From Neptuniibacter victor (GTDB taxonomy: Bacteria > Pseudomonadota > Gammaproteobacteria > Pseudomonadales > Balneatricaceae), in NCBI GenBank assembly GCA_027943745.1, contig AP025763.1, positions 806,001 through 870,000 of the forward strand: a stretch of DNA of 64,000 bases, written 5' to 3'. A model generated the notes under the pieces. It was given only the letters and a program-made list of their open reading frames with translations. It searched no databases and was not told where the DNA came from. This document shows, piece by piece, positions 7,954 to 21,436 of the stretch. The stretch's first letter is position 1; each line of letters starts with the position of its first letter. The position numbers and the translations under genes were made by a program.

Positions 7954-8934
7954 ATGACATTTTGTAAGACGGTAACCTCTAGTTTGTTGGCGGTAGGCGT
8001 TGGCTTGGCGGCGATGGGGGGCTCAACCGCAGCTTCTGCGCAGGAATTTATTACCATCGGAACCGGTGGCGTTACAGGCGTATATTACCCAACAGGTGGT
8101 GCAATCTGTCGTTTGGTTAATAAAAATCGAAAAGCCCATGGTATTCGTTGTTCCGTTGAGTCTACGGGGGGATCTGTTTATAACTTAAATACTATTCGTG
8201 CTGGTGAATTGGATATGGGGGTTGCGCAATCTGATTGGCAATTCCATGCATACAATGGCACGAGCAAGTTTAAAGATGCAGGGGCTAATAAAGATTTGCG
8301 AGCGGTTTTTTCTGTTCACCCAGAGCCATTCACCGTTGTTGCGCGAGCAGATAGCGGCATTAAAAACTTCGATGATATTAAAGGTAAACGAGTCAATATC
8401 GGTAACCCAGGTTCAGGTCAGCGCGGAACGATGGAGGTGCTGATGGCCGCTAAGGGATGGACCGCTAAGGACTTCTCTTTGACTTCTGAATTAAAGGCTT
8501 CTGAGCAGGCAAGCGCGCTATGCGATAACAAAATTGATGTGATGATCTATACCGTTGGTCATCCTAGCGGCGCAATTAAAGAAGCAACTACCTCCTGTGA
8601 CAGCGTGCTCGTGAATGTGGGCGGCGAAGCGGTTGAAAAGTTAATAACTGACAATAGTTATTATCGTACAGCGACCATTCCGGCAGGTATGTACCGAGGA
8701 AATGATAAAGATGCGGCAACATTTGGTGTTGGTGCCACTTTTGTTTCCTCTGTTAATGTACCTGAAAACGTGGTTTATGAAGTCGTGAAAGCGGTGTTTG
8801 AAAATTTTGATACTTTCCGTAAATTACATCCTGCTTTTGCTAACTTGAAGAAAGAGCAGATGATTAAAGATGGTTTGTCTGCTCCTCTGCATCCAGGTGC
8901 AGTGAAATATTATAAAGAAGCAGGTCTGCTATAA
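7954..8934 (+). CDS. TAXI-family TRAP transporter solute-binding protein
   Basis: A 326-residue periplasmic receptor. The signal peptide (residues 1-29) ends ASA before [25 protein letters not shown] and the later [12 protein letters not shown] are typical of the TAXI (TRAP-associated extracytoplasmic immunogenic) group, many members of which are thought to bind carboxylates such as glutamate or 2-oxoglutarate. The substrate here is not deducible. An AAGGAG ribosome site precedes the ATG. A terminator-like hairpin separates it from the membrane subunit, which would give more receptor than permease, as is common in binding-protein systems. Confidence 0.92.
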   Translation: MTFCKTVTSSLLAVGVGLAAMGGSTAASAQEFITIGTGGVTGVYYPTGGAICRLVNKNRKAHGIRCSVESTGGSVYNLNTIRAGELDMGVAQSDWQFHAYNGTSKFKDAGANKDLRAVFSVHPEPFTVVARADSGIKNFDDIKGKRVNIGNPGSGQRGTMEVLMAAKGWTAKDFSLTSELKASEQASALCDNKIDVMIYTVGHPSGAIKEATTSCDSVLVNVGGEAVEKLITDNSYYRTATIPAGMYRGNDKDAATFGVGATFVSSVNVPENVVYEVVKAVFENFDTFRKLHPAFANLKKEQMIKDGLSAPLHPGAVKYYKEAGLL

Positions 8935-8952
8935 GGGCGTTTAGTGCCTAAG

Positions 8953-8975
8953 CGGGGACATTATGTCCCCGTTTT
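8953..8975 (+). terminator. Intra-operon terminator/attenuator between TAXI receptor and permease
   Basis: CGGGGACA (8953-8960), loop TTA, TGTCCCCG (8964-8971), then four T. The short T tract suggests partial termination or 3' end protection of the receptor mRNA rather than a complete stop. Confidence 0.65.
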
Positions 8976-9025
8976 GCTATTTGAAATCGGATATATAGAT
9001 ATAAAGTTGCTAGGCGGAGAATTAA

Positions 9026-11614
9026 GTGGCTGAAGCTAATAGCGGTATGGAAAAGACCGAATCTGTTGATGTAAAAGATATGGTGGCTCAGGCTGATTCG
9101 GGGGCAAGGTCACCAGATGGTATGCCGGGTAAATTTTTGTGGGCTATTGCATTGGCCTGGGCACTGTTTCAATTGTGGTACGCTTCCCCTTTGCCTTTTA
9201 TATTCGATTTTGCTGTTTTTAATGATAGCCAAGCGCGGGCAATTCATCTTAGTTTCGCAATTTTTTTAGCTTTTACGGCATTTCCAGCGTTTAAAAAATC
9301 ATCTATAAAGCAGATTCCTTGGATCGATTGGTTGTTTGCATCGCTGGCGGCATTTAGTGCTAGTTACCTTGTCCTTTTTCATCAGCAGCTTGCTGATCGT
9401 GCGGGTGCTCCAATTACGGTTGATGTGGCCGTGGCTGTGTGCGGGATGTTGTTGCTTTTAGAGGCTACTCGAAGAGCATTAGGGCCACCACTTATGGTCG
9501 TAGCTGGTGTGTTTTTGCTATATACCTTTCTTGGCCCCTACATGCCTGATGTGATTTCACATAAAGGGGCAAGCTTAAATAAAGCAATGTCGCATCAGTG
9601 GTTGACCTCTGAAGGGGTCTTCGGTGTTGCTTTAGGTGTATCAACCGGATTTGTATTTTTATTTGTTTTGTTTGGCTCGCTGTTAGATAAGGCTGGCGCA
9701 GGTAATTATTTTACTCAGGTTGCTTTTTCATTATTGGGGCATATGAGAGGAGGGCCTGCTAAGGCGGCTGTTGTCTCTTCTGGTTTGAGTGGATTGGTGT
9801 CGGGCTCATCCATAGCCAATGTGGTGACAACGGGTACATTTACGATTCCTTTAATGAAGCGTGTTGGATTTCCAGCATATAAAGCGGGAGCGGTAGAAGT
9901 TGCGGCGTCAACCAACGGCCAGCTGACACCTCCTATAATGGGGGCCGCTGCGTTCTTGATGGTTGAGTATGTTGGTATCTCCTATATTGAGGTAATTCAG
10001 CATGCCATCTTGCCTGCACTTATCTCTTATATTGCCTTAATCTATATCGTACATTTAGAAGCGATGAAGGCGGGCATGACAGGCTTGCCAACAAATAATA
10101 AAGCAACATTTGCCCAGAAACTGATGGTCTGGTTTGCTATCGCAGTAGGGGTTTGTGTCGTTTCTTTGGTTGTCTATTACGGTCTTGGCTGGACAAAGGC
10201 TCTAATGGGGAATTGGTCTTATGCCATTGCCGGCGTAGTGATTTTAGGTACGTATCTGTTTTTAGTTAGGTATTCGGCGTCATTTCCTGATTTAGTTTTG
10301 GATGATCCAAATGCAGAAATTGTCGTGTTGCCTGAAACCGGGCCCACGGTAAAGTCCGGGCTTTATTTTCTATTACCTGTGGTGGTATTGGTTTGGTGCT
10401 TAACGGTTGAGCGGTTTTCACCTGGTTTGTCCGCTTTTTGGGCAACGCTGTTCATGGTTTTTATTGTGCTGACACATAAACCGTTGAAATCAATTTATAG
10501 GGCTGAATCTGAATGGGTTTGTTCTATTAAGCATGGTGCTGAAGATCTATTGAATGGATTGGTGACCGGTTCAAGGAATATGATTGGTATTGGTGTCGCT
10601 ACAGCCGCTGCGGGCATCGTTGTTGGGACCGTTACGTTGACAGGCATCGGATTGGTCATGACCGAATTTGTAGAGTTCATATCGGGCGGTAGTATATTTA
10701 TGATGCTGCTGTTTACGGCCGTTATCAGCCTGATTTTGGGAATGGGTCTGCCTACAACCGCTAACTATATTGTGGTTTCGACGCTGATGGCGCCGGTCAT
10801 CGTTACTTTGGGGGCGGAGCACGGTCTGATTGTGCCTTTAATCGCAGTACACCTGTTTGTATTCTATTTCGGCATTTTGGCGGATGATACTCCGCCCGTT
10901 GGCTTGGCAGCATTTGCTGCTGCTGCGATTGCACGTTCTGATCCAATTCGGACGGGTGTGCAAGGGTTCACCTACGATATACGGACAGCAGTATTACCAT
11001 TTATGTTTATCTTTAATACCGAGCTGATTCTGATTGGCATTGAAGGGCCTCTTCATTTGATGATGACTGTATTTGGGGCGCTGGTGGCTATGTTGGTATT
11101 CGCGGCAGCCACTCAAGGGTATTGGTTAGTGAAAAGCCGTTGGTATGAAACAGTGCTATTACTAGGGATCGCACTATTAATGTTTCGGCCAGGTTTGGTG
11201 TGGGATGAGGTATATCCACCCTTAGATATATTACCAGCAAGCGCAATTAACGCGGCAGCAGAAAATACCACTGATAATGGTGTGTTACGGTTGAATGTAG
11301 CAGGAGAGACTATCGATGGTGATTTTGTAGAGAAAACTGTCGAACTGCCTTTGGCTGGAGCCGGCAATGGTGAAGAGCGGTTGATCGAAGCTGGATTGTT
11401 ACTTAAAAAAGATGAAGAGAAAGTGCTTGTCGACATGGTCTCGTTCGGGAGTGAGGCAGAGAAGGCTGGTATTGATTTCGATTGGGAAATTAAATCAATA
11501 GAAATGAAAGCTGAAAGACCTGCCAAGCAGCTAGTATGGATTCCTGTGTTGTTACTACTATTAGGGATGGGCTACCTGCAACGTAAACGTGGTTTAAGCG
11601 CGGAAATGGGGTGA
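9026..11614 (+). CDS. TRAP transporter 4TM/12TM fused permease
   Basis: An 862-residue inner-membrane protein fusing the small (DctQ-like) and large (DctM-like) TRAP subunits, the arrangement normally paired with TAXI receptors. Many hydrophobic helices cover about residues 35-700; SGLVSGSSIANVVTTGTFTI and LGMGLPTTANYIV are typical DctM signatures. The C-terminal 160 residues form a mixed soluble segment between two hydrophobic stretches, resembling the DUF3394 extension seen in some of these permeases. It drives sodium- or proton-coupled uptake of the receptor's ligand. The start is GTG 9026, supported by GGCGGAG at 9012-9018. Confidence 0.92.
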   Translation: MAEANSGMEKTESVDVKDMVAQADSGARSPDGMPGKFLWAIALAWALFQLWYASPLPFIFDFAVFNDSQARAIHLSFAIFLAFTAFPAFKKSSIKQIPWIDWLFASLAAFSASYLVLFHQQLADRAGAPITVDVAVAVCGMLLLLEATRRALGPPLMVVAGVFLLYTFLGPYMPDVISHKGASLNKAMSHQWLTSEGVFGVALGVSTGFVFLFVLFGSLLDKAGAGNYFTQVAFSLLGHMRGGPAKAAVVSSGLSGLVSGSSIANVVTTGTFTIPLMKRVGFPAYKAGAVEVAASTNGQLTPPIMGAAAFLMVEYVGISYIEVIQHAILPALISYIALIYIVHLEAMKAGMTGLPTNNKATFAQKLMVWFAIAVGVCVVSLVVYYGLGWTKALMGNWSYAIAGVVILGTYLFLVRYSASFPDLVLDDPNAEIVVLPETGPTVKSGLYFLLPVVVLVWCLTVERFSPGLSAFWATLFMVFIVLTHKPLKSIYRAESEWVCSIKHGAEDLLNGLVTGSRNMIGIGVATAAAGIVVGTVTLTGIGLVMTEFVEFISGGSIFMMLLFTAVISLILGMGLPTTANYIVVSTLMAPVIVTLGAEHGLIVPLIAVHLFVFYFGILADDTPPVGLAAFAAAAIARSDPIRTGVQGFTYDIRTAVLPFMFIFNTELILIGIEGPLHLMMTVFGALVAMLVFAAATQGYWLVKSRWYETVLLLGIALLMFRPGLVWDEVYPPLDILPASAINAAAENTTDNGVLRLNVAGETIDGDFVEKTVELPLAGAGNGEERLIEAGLLLKKDEEKVLVDMVSFGSEAEKAGIDFDWEIKSIEMKAERPAKQLVWIPVLLLLLGMGYLQRKRGLSAEMG

Positions 11615-11621
11615 AGATATA

Positions 11622-12044
11622 ATGAAAAGAATCTTGATGCCTATCGATCTTGAGGATGAGAGTAGTGCAGCGAAATCGTTACGAGCAATGGCAAAATATA
11701 TCAATGCAGATGATGAAGTGTGGTTGATCAATGTAATGACTGGATATGAGATGCCAATGGTGGCTTCTTATTTTCCCAAAGGTGCCATTGATAGTGCAGT
11801 AGAAAGTGTAACAGCCAAACTCGAGGATCTCGGCAATGTAAATGTTGGTCAGGATCGTTGTAATGTAAAGGTTAGTTTAGCTCACCCTGCGAAGGCGATA
11901 TTGGATGCGTCAAAGGAGTTGAGTTGTGACTTGATAGTCATCTGTGCGCGTAAACACAGCACAGTAGAAAAAATGATGTTGGGCTCAGTAACTACAAAGG
12001 TGGTTGATAGAGCAAGCTGCGATGTGTTGGTGATAAGACCTTAA
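11622..12044 (+). CDS. Universal stress protein (UspA family) associated with the TRAP system
   Basis: A 140-residue UspA-fold protein beginning MKRILMPIDL and ending with LGSVTTKVV...CDVLVIRP, the ATP-type nucleotide-binding region; the usual first glycine of the G-x2-G motif is replaced (ARKHST), so binding may be altered. It starts 7 bases after the permease, so it is cotranscribed. Halomonas TeaD, a UspA protein encoded with the TeaABC TRAP transporter, is the precedent for regulation of transport by such a protein. Confidence 0.9.
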   Translation: MKRILMPIDLEDESSAAKSLRAMAKYINADDEVWLINVMTGYEMPMVASYFPKGAIDSAVESVTAKLEDLGNVNVGQDRCNVKVSLAHPAKAILDASKELSCDLIVICARKHSTVEKMMLGSVTTKVVDRASCDVLVIRP

Positions 12045-12066
12045 TCGCTAATTACCTAACTGAAAG

Positions 12067-12100
12067 AAGCGCTGCTTATTCACATAGGCGGCGCTTTTTT
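12067..12100 (+). terminator. Terminator of the TAXI-TRAP operon
   Basis: A 10-bp stem (AAGCGCTGCT with AGGCGGCGCTT, including G-T pairs) followed by six T. It closes the operon just before the rRNA promoter region. Confidence 0.85.
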
Positions 12101-12213
12101 GTATCTGCTGTACAGGAATTAAGCGTCTCTGGTGCTTTATTGATCGCTTTTGCTGGGTTTTAGATAAAAATGGCATTTTTTTACAAAAAAGTGAGGTTTT
12201 TTTAAATTGTCTG

Positions 12214-12241
12214 TTGACGTGGTTCGGGAAGTGTCTATAAT
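12214..12241 (+). promoter_or_regulatory. rrn promoter P1
   Basis: TTGACG (12214-12219) and TATAAT (12236-12241) are 16 bases apart. The upstream 50 bases are rich in A and T runs, like an UP element, and the discriminator after the -10 is GC-rich (TCGCCGTCC), as in stringently controlled rRNA promoters. Confidence 0.8.
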
Positions 12242-12412
12242 TCGCCGTCCTTGCTCAGGGAGACAGCGGAAACGCAGGTTTCAGTACTGAAAAAGGCTCA
12301 AAGTAAGTCACTGAAAAGCTTAAGTTTTTCCAGGATTTACGGAGAAGGTTTCAAGGTTCGTTTGAGTGTGTGAATTGATTGAAAATTAATTCACAAAAAC
12401 ACAAAATAACGG

Positions 12413-12440
12413 TTGACTTTGAAGCGGCGCAAAGTAGAAT
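12413..12440 (+). promoter_or_regulatory. rrn promoter P2
   Basis: TTGACT (12413-12418) and TAGAAT (12435-12440) with a 16-base spacer, again followed by a GC-rich discriminator (ATGCGCCTCG). The tandem P1/P2 arrangement matches the enterobacterial rrn pattern. Confidence 0.7.
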
Positions 12441-12493
12441 ATGCGCCTCGCTTGAGACGAAACGCTTCGCAGCGTTAAGTAGCTCCAAGCAAC

Positions 12494-12508
12494 GCTCTTT
12501 AACAATTT
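12494..12508 (+). promoter_or_regulatory. rRNA antitermination boxA
   Basis: GCTCTTTAACAATTT is nearly identical to the E. coli rrn boxA, where NusB and NusE bind to assemble the rRNA antitermination complex. A second copy of the motif (GCTCTTTAACAATTT near 14547-14561) lies in the spacer before 23S, as expected. Confidence 0.85.
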
Positions 12509-12679
12509 GATCAGATAATTCGTGTGGGCGCTTGTTGAGATGAAGCAAAGACTTTATCTAGAACAAGCAACCAAGTGAATTCATTTAAGCGATTTACAAA
12601 AAGGTTTTACATTTTCGAATGTAATCCGGTTGTTTAGTACTAGAGCTCGCTATCACATTCCTGATAGCACATATGATTT

Positions 12680-14220
<1,541 letters not shown>

Positions 14221-14288
14221 AACGAAAGCCGATTCTCGGCAAGCGTTCACACGAATTATCTGATCAGAGACGTTAAGAGTAACAGTGT

Positions 14289-14365
<77 letters not shown>

Positions 14366-14388
14366 AATAATGGCCTCACTGTTGAAAT

Positions 14389-14464
14389 GGGGCTATAGCT
14401 CAGCTGGGAGAGCGCCTGCTTTGCACGCAGGAGGTCTGCGGTTCGATCCCGCATAGCTCCACCA
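14389..14464 (+). tRNA. tRNA-Ala (TGC anticodon)
   Basis: A 76-base cloverleaf with GGGGCTATAGCTCAGC start, anticodon loop TTTGCAC, and encoded ACCA end. Second tRNA of the 16S-23S spacer. Confidence 0.98.
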
Positions 14465-14679
14465 TTACTCTTACTGTAGAGAGAAGAGTTTTAAAACATA
14501 ATCGTCTACTACGACATTATCTTTTAAAGCTTTTTTGCTTTAAACGCTCTTTAACAATTTGGATTTAGATTCATTGATTTAGATTGACTTGTATTTTTCA
14601 TATACAAGCGCCAATTCGGCGAAATCTATCGTTACTGTACTAACAAGTTACTATGATTCCAGACGCCTTCGGGTTATAT

Positions 14680-17567
<2,888 letters not shown>

Positions 17568-17714
17568 ATAACGCCCAAGGCGTTTGGCAAGTGATTTGTT
17601 CAATACAGACAAATAATGATAGAAAGTAACGAATTAGCGCGTATAGAAATACAAGGTTGAGTCTAGCGACTCCCTCTAAATCAAAATGAATTTAAATCCC
17701 GATTGTGACAGTTT

Positions 17715-17834
17715 TGCTTGGCGACCATAGAGTTGTGGAACCACCTGATCCCATCCCGAACTCAGACGTGAAACGCAACATCGCCGATGGTAGTGTGGGG
17801 TTTCCCCATGTGAGAGTAGGTCATCGCCAAGCAT
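17715..17834 (+). rRNA. rrf: 5S ribosomal RNA
   Basis: A 120-base molecule from TGCTTGGCGACC to GGTCATCGCCAAGCAT; the ends pair as helix I, and the conserved CCGAACTCAGACGTGAAACG loop is present. Confidence 0.97.
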
Positions 17835-17848
17835 TTAATTACGAAAGA

Positions 17849-17878
17849 AGGCTCATCCTTAGGGATGGGCCTTTTTTT
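17849..17878 (+). terminator. rrn operon terminator
   Basis: A 10-bp stem (AGGCTCATCC / GGATGGGCCT, one G-T pair) with a TTAG loop, followed by seven T. Confidence 0.93.
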
Positions 17879-18003
17879 ATGCGTGATATTTAGGGTAAGC
17901 CTACTCGAACATGGGACCCATGTGACAACCGATGCACCGTAGGTGCCAGGTTGAAGCGCCATAGGCGTCGCAAAGCGAGTGGAAGCGTAGCTTTCAACTT
18001 ATT

Positions 18004-18029
18004 GTAGGTCATCGCCAAGCATTTAATTA
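18004..18029 (+). repeat. Direct repeat of the 5S rRNA tail
   Basis: These 26 bases exactly repeat 17816-17841, the last 19 bases of 5S plus 7 flanking bases. Only the tail is present, so it is not a second 5S gene. The region between the copies holds two inverted repeats (17909-17923 and 17950-17998). The layout suggests loss of a second 5S unit by recombination, or a mobile insertion. The whole 392-base gap 17879-18270 shows no protein gene. Confidence 0.85.
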
Positions 18030-18035
18030 AGAGAA

Positions 18036-18065
18036 GCCCCCCGGTCAGCAATGATCGGGGGGGGC
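18036..18065 (+). terminator. Second GC-rich stem-loop after the 5S tail repeat
   Basis: CCCCCCGGTCA (18037-18047) pairs with TGATCGGGGGG around a GCAA loop. There is no T tract behind it, so termination is less certain than at 17849. It follows the repeated 5S tail just as the first terminator follows the real 5S, supporting an old duplication of the operon end. Confidence 0.5.
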
Positions 18066-18270
18066 GTTGTGGGTTGGAAATAGTGCAGCTGGAAATAAGG
18101 CTTGGGCTATTGAGCATCATGTTTATGATGAGTTAGGGAAGTGTTTTTTAGCTGCTTATTCCTTTCTTAACATAAATCATGGGAATATGACTGAATGGTT
18201 ATATAATCCATCTGCTTTCTGAACGATAATGAGAGCTCCTGAATTGCTGTTATAGGAATTATTTAATTAA

Positions 18271-18525
18271 ATGTATACAGAAGATGATATTCGCCGATTG
18301 AGATGGCAGAGTCGTAGAGGGATGCTAGAGCTTGATGTCTTGTTCGTTCCGTTTGTTGAGGAGGCTTTTGCTGACCTCGATAAGGAAGATCAAGATAGCT
18401 TTGTTAAGCTGCTGGCCTGTGAAGACCAAGACCTTTTTCTCTGGTTGATGGAGCGAGATGTTCCTTCTGATCCAGACTTGCAACGGATTGTGAGGGTTAT
18501 TCTGGAGCGTGTTCAGCCTAAATAA
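18271..18525 (+). CDS. sdhE: Succinate dehydrogenase flavinylation factor SdhE
   Basis: An 84-residue member of the SdhE/YgfY (DUF339) family with the signature RGMLE at residues 16-20 and DQDLFLWLMERDVPSD. It helps attach FAD covalently to SdhA and FrdA. It overlaps the start of ygfX by 17 bases, the usual pairing in gammaproteobacteria. A TATAAT at 18202-18207 is a candidate -10, but no good -35 is visible. Confidence 0.93.
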   Translation: MYTEDDIRRLRWQSRRGMLELDVLFVPFVEEAFADLDKEDQDSFVKLLACEDQDLFLWLMERDVPSDPDLQRIVRVILERVQPK

Positions 18526-18952
18526 TTGTTCTCTTCGAATGTCTCGCACTCTATCGTATCTATATGATGGAGTGCATTTGCTATGTTTTGCGGCAGTTGC
18601 TGTATCAGTCATTCCTCTCAGTTATAAAGTGCTTAGCACTGTTTTTCTTCTAACGATATTTCTGGGTTTTAGGCGCCAAATAGTGCTGCAAAACCTACCA
18701 GTATCGATCACTGCTATTACTTGGAATGCAGAAGTAGCCTCTATGAGGTTGCAGCTAGTTAATGGCAGCGATCTTACTGTCGTTAGGATTAAACAGAAAG
18801 TGGTGCTTCCCTTCGTTGTCTGTTTATTATGTGATGTAGAAGAGCGCTTTTATGCTCAGCCGGTTATTGTATTCAGTGATGCATGCAGTAAAAGTGATTT
18901 TAGACGGCTGCGCGTATTAAGTTTGCACGCGTCTACCCAGATGTCATCTTAA
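18509..18952 (+). CDS. ygfX: YgfX family membrane protein
   Basis: A small protein with two N-terminal membrane helices (about residues 22-55) and a C-terminal soluble part ending in [19 protein letters not shown], the YgfX hallmark. The family (also called CptA) is encoded with sdhE; reported roles include flavinylation accessory and toxin-like effects, which are disputed. The start is either GTG 18509 inside sdhE or ATG 18539. Its last four bases overlap the 3' end of nadB on the other strand. Confidence 0.8.
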   Translation: MFSLNNCSLRMSRTLSYLYDGVHLLCFAAVAVSVIPLSYKVLSTVFLLTIFLGFRRQIVLQNLPVSITAITWNAEVASMRLQLVNGSDLTVVRIKQKVVLPFVVCLLCDVEERFYAQPVIVFSDACSKSDFRRLRVLSLHASTQMSS

Positions 18953-20544
18953 TTCCAAGCAAAGTTTATCGGGGTGAGTATTGTGTCTAAAGCTTCAGGC
19001 CCAAGATCAGGGTAATCAAGAGTGTAATGGAGCCCTCTGCTTTCCTGTCTAAGCATGGCCGAGCGGATAATTAGATCGGCGACAACCGCTAAGTTGCGAA
19101 GCTCTAAAAGGTCGTTGCTAATTTTATAATGGCTGTAATATTCACTTATTTCTTGGTGAAGTAGATCAATTCTGTGTTTGGCTCGTTGGAGTCGTTTGTC
19201 GGTACGAACAATGCCGACGTAGTCCCACATAAAGCGTCTGATCTCGTCCCAGTTATGAGAAATAATAACATCTTCGTCGGAATCAGTGACTTGGGTTTCA
19301 TCCCAAGCGGGAATGATCGATTCATCTAAGGGTGTTGTTAGGGAATTAAAAACATCTTGAGATGCTGACTTTGCATAAACTAAGCATTCGAGTAAAGAGT
19401 TGCTTGCGAGACGGTTAGCTCCGTGTAGACCTGTAAAGGATGTTTCGCCAATCGCGTAGAGCCCTGCAATGTCGGTGCGTCCTTTCTCATCGGTAACAAT
19501 GCCGCCGCAGGTATAGTGCGCAGCTGGGACTACAGGAATAGGTTCTTTGGTGATATCTATACCTAACTTCAAACAGCGCTTATAGATGGTAGGGAAGTGA
19601 CTGCGAACGAATTCTGCGGGCTTGTGTGATATATCAAGGAATAGGCAGTCGCAACCAAGTCGTTTCATCTCATGATCGATCGCTCTAGCAACGATATCTC
19701 GAGGTGCTAGCTCTCCTCGCTTATCAAATTTGTGCATAAACGGTTTGCCGTTCGGAAGAATGAGTTTGCCTCCTTCCCCGCGAACCGCTTCCGTAATCAA
19801 AAAAGACTTTGCTTGAGGGTGATATAGGCAGGTTGGATGGAATTGGTTGAATTCCATGTTGCCTACTCGGCAGCCCGCTCTCCATGCCATGGCGATGCCA
19901 TCACCTGTTGCGCCATCAGAGTTGCTTGTATAAAGGTAAGCTTTTGATGCGCCACCGGTTGCTAATACCACATGGGGGGCTTGAAATACTTCTACATGGC
20001 CTGTTTTTTCATTCAGGATATATGCGCCTACACAGCGGTTGTGAGCTAGGCCTAGTTTTCTTCGAGTGATTAAATCTACGGCTATATGGTCTTCATAAAG
20101 ATCTATATTGGGTGAGGCTATTGCGCGTTCAATCAATGTGCTTTGAAGCGCCTTGCCGGTCGCATCAGCTGAATGAATAATTCGTCTATGGGAATGACCT
20201 CCCTCTTTAGTCAAGTGGTAGTCATCGCTGTCTTGGGTAAAATGAACACCTTGTTGTATTAACCACTCAATGCTCTCTTTGCCATGAGAAACAGTGAACT
20301 CCACCGCATCAGGGTGGCTCAGGTTTCCGCCAGCAGACATCGTGTCTTGCATATGCGCTTGGGTACTATCGGTAGTGTCCAATACTGCAGCTATCCCGCC
20401 CTGTGCCAACCACGTCGAACCGCTTTTCAGGGCTCTTTTACTAAGAACTGCAACACGTGCATTTTGAGACAGGTGCAGAGCCATGGTTAAGCCTGCTGCT
20501 CCGCTGCCAATAATTAAGGCATCATAGTGATGGTGTTGCTTCAT
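18949..20544 (-). CDS. nadB: L-aspartate oxidase
   Basis: A 531-residue flavoprotein catalysing aspartate to iminoaspartate, the first step of de novo NAD synthesis. FAD-binding GSGAAG lies at residues 13-18; other family signatures are [27 protein letters not shown] and [21 protein letters not shown]. It is divergent from rpoE, the usual order in this bacterial group. Confidence 0.97.
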   Translation of the reverse strand: MKQHHHYDALIIGSGAAGLTMALHLSQNARVAVLSKRALKSGSTWLAQGGIAAVLDTTDSTQAHMQDTMSAGGNLSHPDAVEFTVSHGKESIEWLIQQGVHFTQDSDDYHLTKEGGHSHRRIIHSADATGKALQSTLIERAIASPNIDLYEDHIAVDLITRRKLGLAHNRCVGAYILNEKTGHVEVFQAPHVVLATGGASKAYLYTSNSDGATGDGIAMAWRAGCRVGNMEFNQFHPTCLYHPQAKSFLITEAVRGEGGKLILPNGKPFMHKFDKRGELAPRDIVARAIDHEMKRLGCDCLFLDISHKPAEFVRSHFPTIYKRCLKLGIDITKEPIPVVPAAHYTCGGIVTDEKGRTDIAGLYAIGETSFTGLHGANRLASNSLLECLVYAKSASQDVFNSLTTPLDESIIPAWDETQVTDSDEDVIISHNWDEIRRFMWDYVGIVRTDKRLQRAKHRIDLLHQEISEYYSHYKISNDLLELRNLAVVADLIIRSAMLRQESRGLHYTLDYPDLGPEALDTILTPINFAWN

Positions 20545-20671
20545 GTAGCTGCTCTTTGTAATTATTCGGTTTCTTAGGGGCTGAAAAGCTTGTTATTCTA
20601 CGCTTGATTTAAATTTTTACAGTTATTCAATGTAAGCGAAGATGGAATTTAGCATTTTTTTATAAGTTGGG

Positions 20672-20699
20672 GGAACTTCATCTGCTTTCTGTGCTCATA
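20672..20699 (+). promoter_or_regulatory. Candidate sigma-E autoregulated promoter for rpoE
   Basis: GGAACTT (20672-20678), a 16-base spacer and TCATA (20695-20699) fit the sigma-E/AlgU consensus (GAACTT, 16-17 bases, TCTGA-like). It lies in the nadB-rpoE gap, 122 bases before the rpoE start, where sigma-E operons normally carry a self-recognised promoter. Confidence 0.65.
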
Positions 20700-20821
20700 A
20701 TAAGTGTCCAGGCACTCTTAATGAGGTTGATATGTTGTTTTAGTAAATGGGATACAGTCGTTATATTTACCTCTATGATTAGAGTTAAACGTCTCATGGA
20801 ATGAATATTAAGGAATATCGA

Positions 20822-21403
20822 GTGTCGAATGAGAGCCAAACAGTAGTTGACCAGCAACTTGTTGAACGCGTTAAAGCGGGAGATAAACGAGCTTTCGATC
20901 TTTTGGTAAAAAAGTATCAGCATAAGATCATTGCGTTAATTGGGCGTTATGTTTACGACCATCATGAAGCGCAAGATGTGGCGCAAGAAACGTTTATTAA
21001 GGCGTATCGCGCGTTACCAAAGTTTCGTGGCGACAGTGCTTTTTATACGTGGATTTATCGTATTGCAATTAATACGGCTAAAAACCATCTAGTGGCACGA
21101 GGACGAAGGCCTGCTGATGTTGATGTTGATGATGCCCAGTTCTTTGAAGGTGATAATCAATTGAAGGATATCGCTACGCCAGAGAATCAACTTTATAAGG
21201 ATGAGCTTGAGTTAGTTATTAAGCGATCCTTGAATAAGTTGCCAGAAGATTTACGAGTCGCACTGACGCTACGTGAGTTTGATGGCATGAGTTACGAAGA
21301 GATTGCAGACGTTATGGATTGCCCTGTTGGCACGGTAAGGTCACGTATATTTAGAGCTCGTGAAGCGATAGATAAAGAAATAATGCCTTTGATGGCGAGC
21401 TGA
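20822..21403 (+). CDS. rpoE: RNA polymerase sigma-E factor (RpoE/AlgU)
   Basis: A 193-residue ECF sigma factor for envelope stress. Region 2 contains LLVKKYQHKI, QDVAQETFIKAYRAL and FRGDSAFYTWIYRIA; region 4 contains LREFDGMSYEEIADVMDCPVGTVRSR. GTG 20822 is chosen because AAGGA (20810-20814) is ideally spaced and the protein then begins like known family members; an ATG seven codons upstream is also in frame. It heads the operon rpoE-rseA-rseC-mucD. Confidence 0.96.
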   Translation: MSNESQTVVDQQLVERVKAGDKRAFDLLVKKYQHKIIALIGRYVYDHHEAQDVAQETFIKAYRALPKFRGDSAFYTWIYRIAINTAKNHLVARGRRPADVDVDDAQFFEGDNQLKDIATPENQLYKDELELVIKRSLNKLPEDLRVALTLREFDGMSYEEIADVMDCPVGTVRSRIFRAREAIDKEIMPLMAS

Positions 21404-21436
21404 TTGTAGAAATGAAGAATTTTGAGGTAAACCGTT

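Noticed and set aside
18004-18029. Possible second 5S rRNA gene
   Set aside because: Only the last 19 bases of 5S are present; the rest of the molecule is missing, so it is recorded as a repeat.
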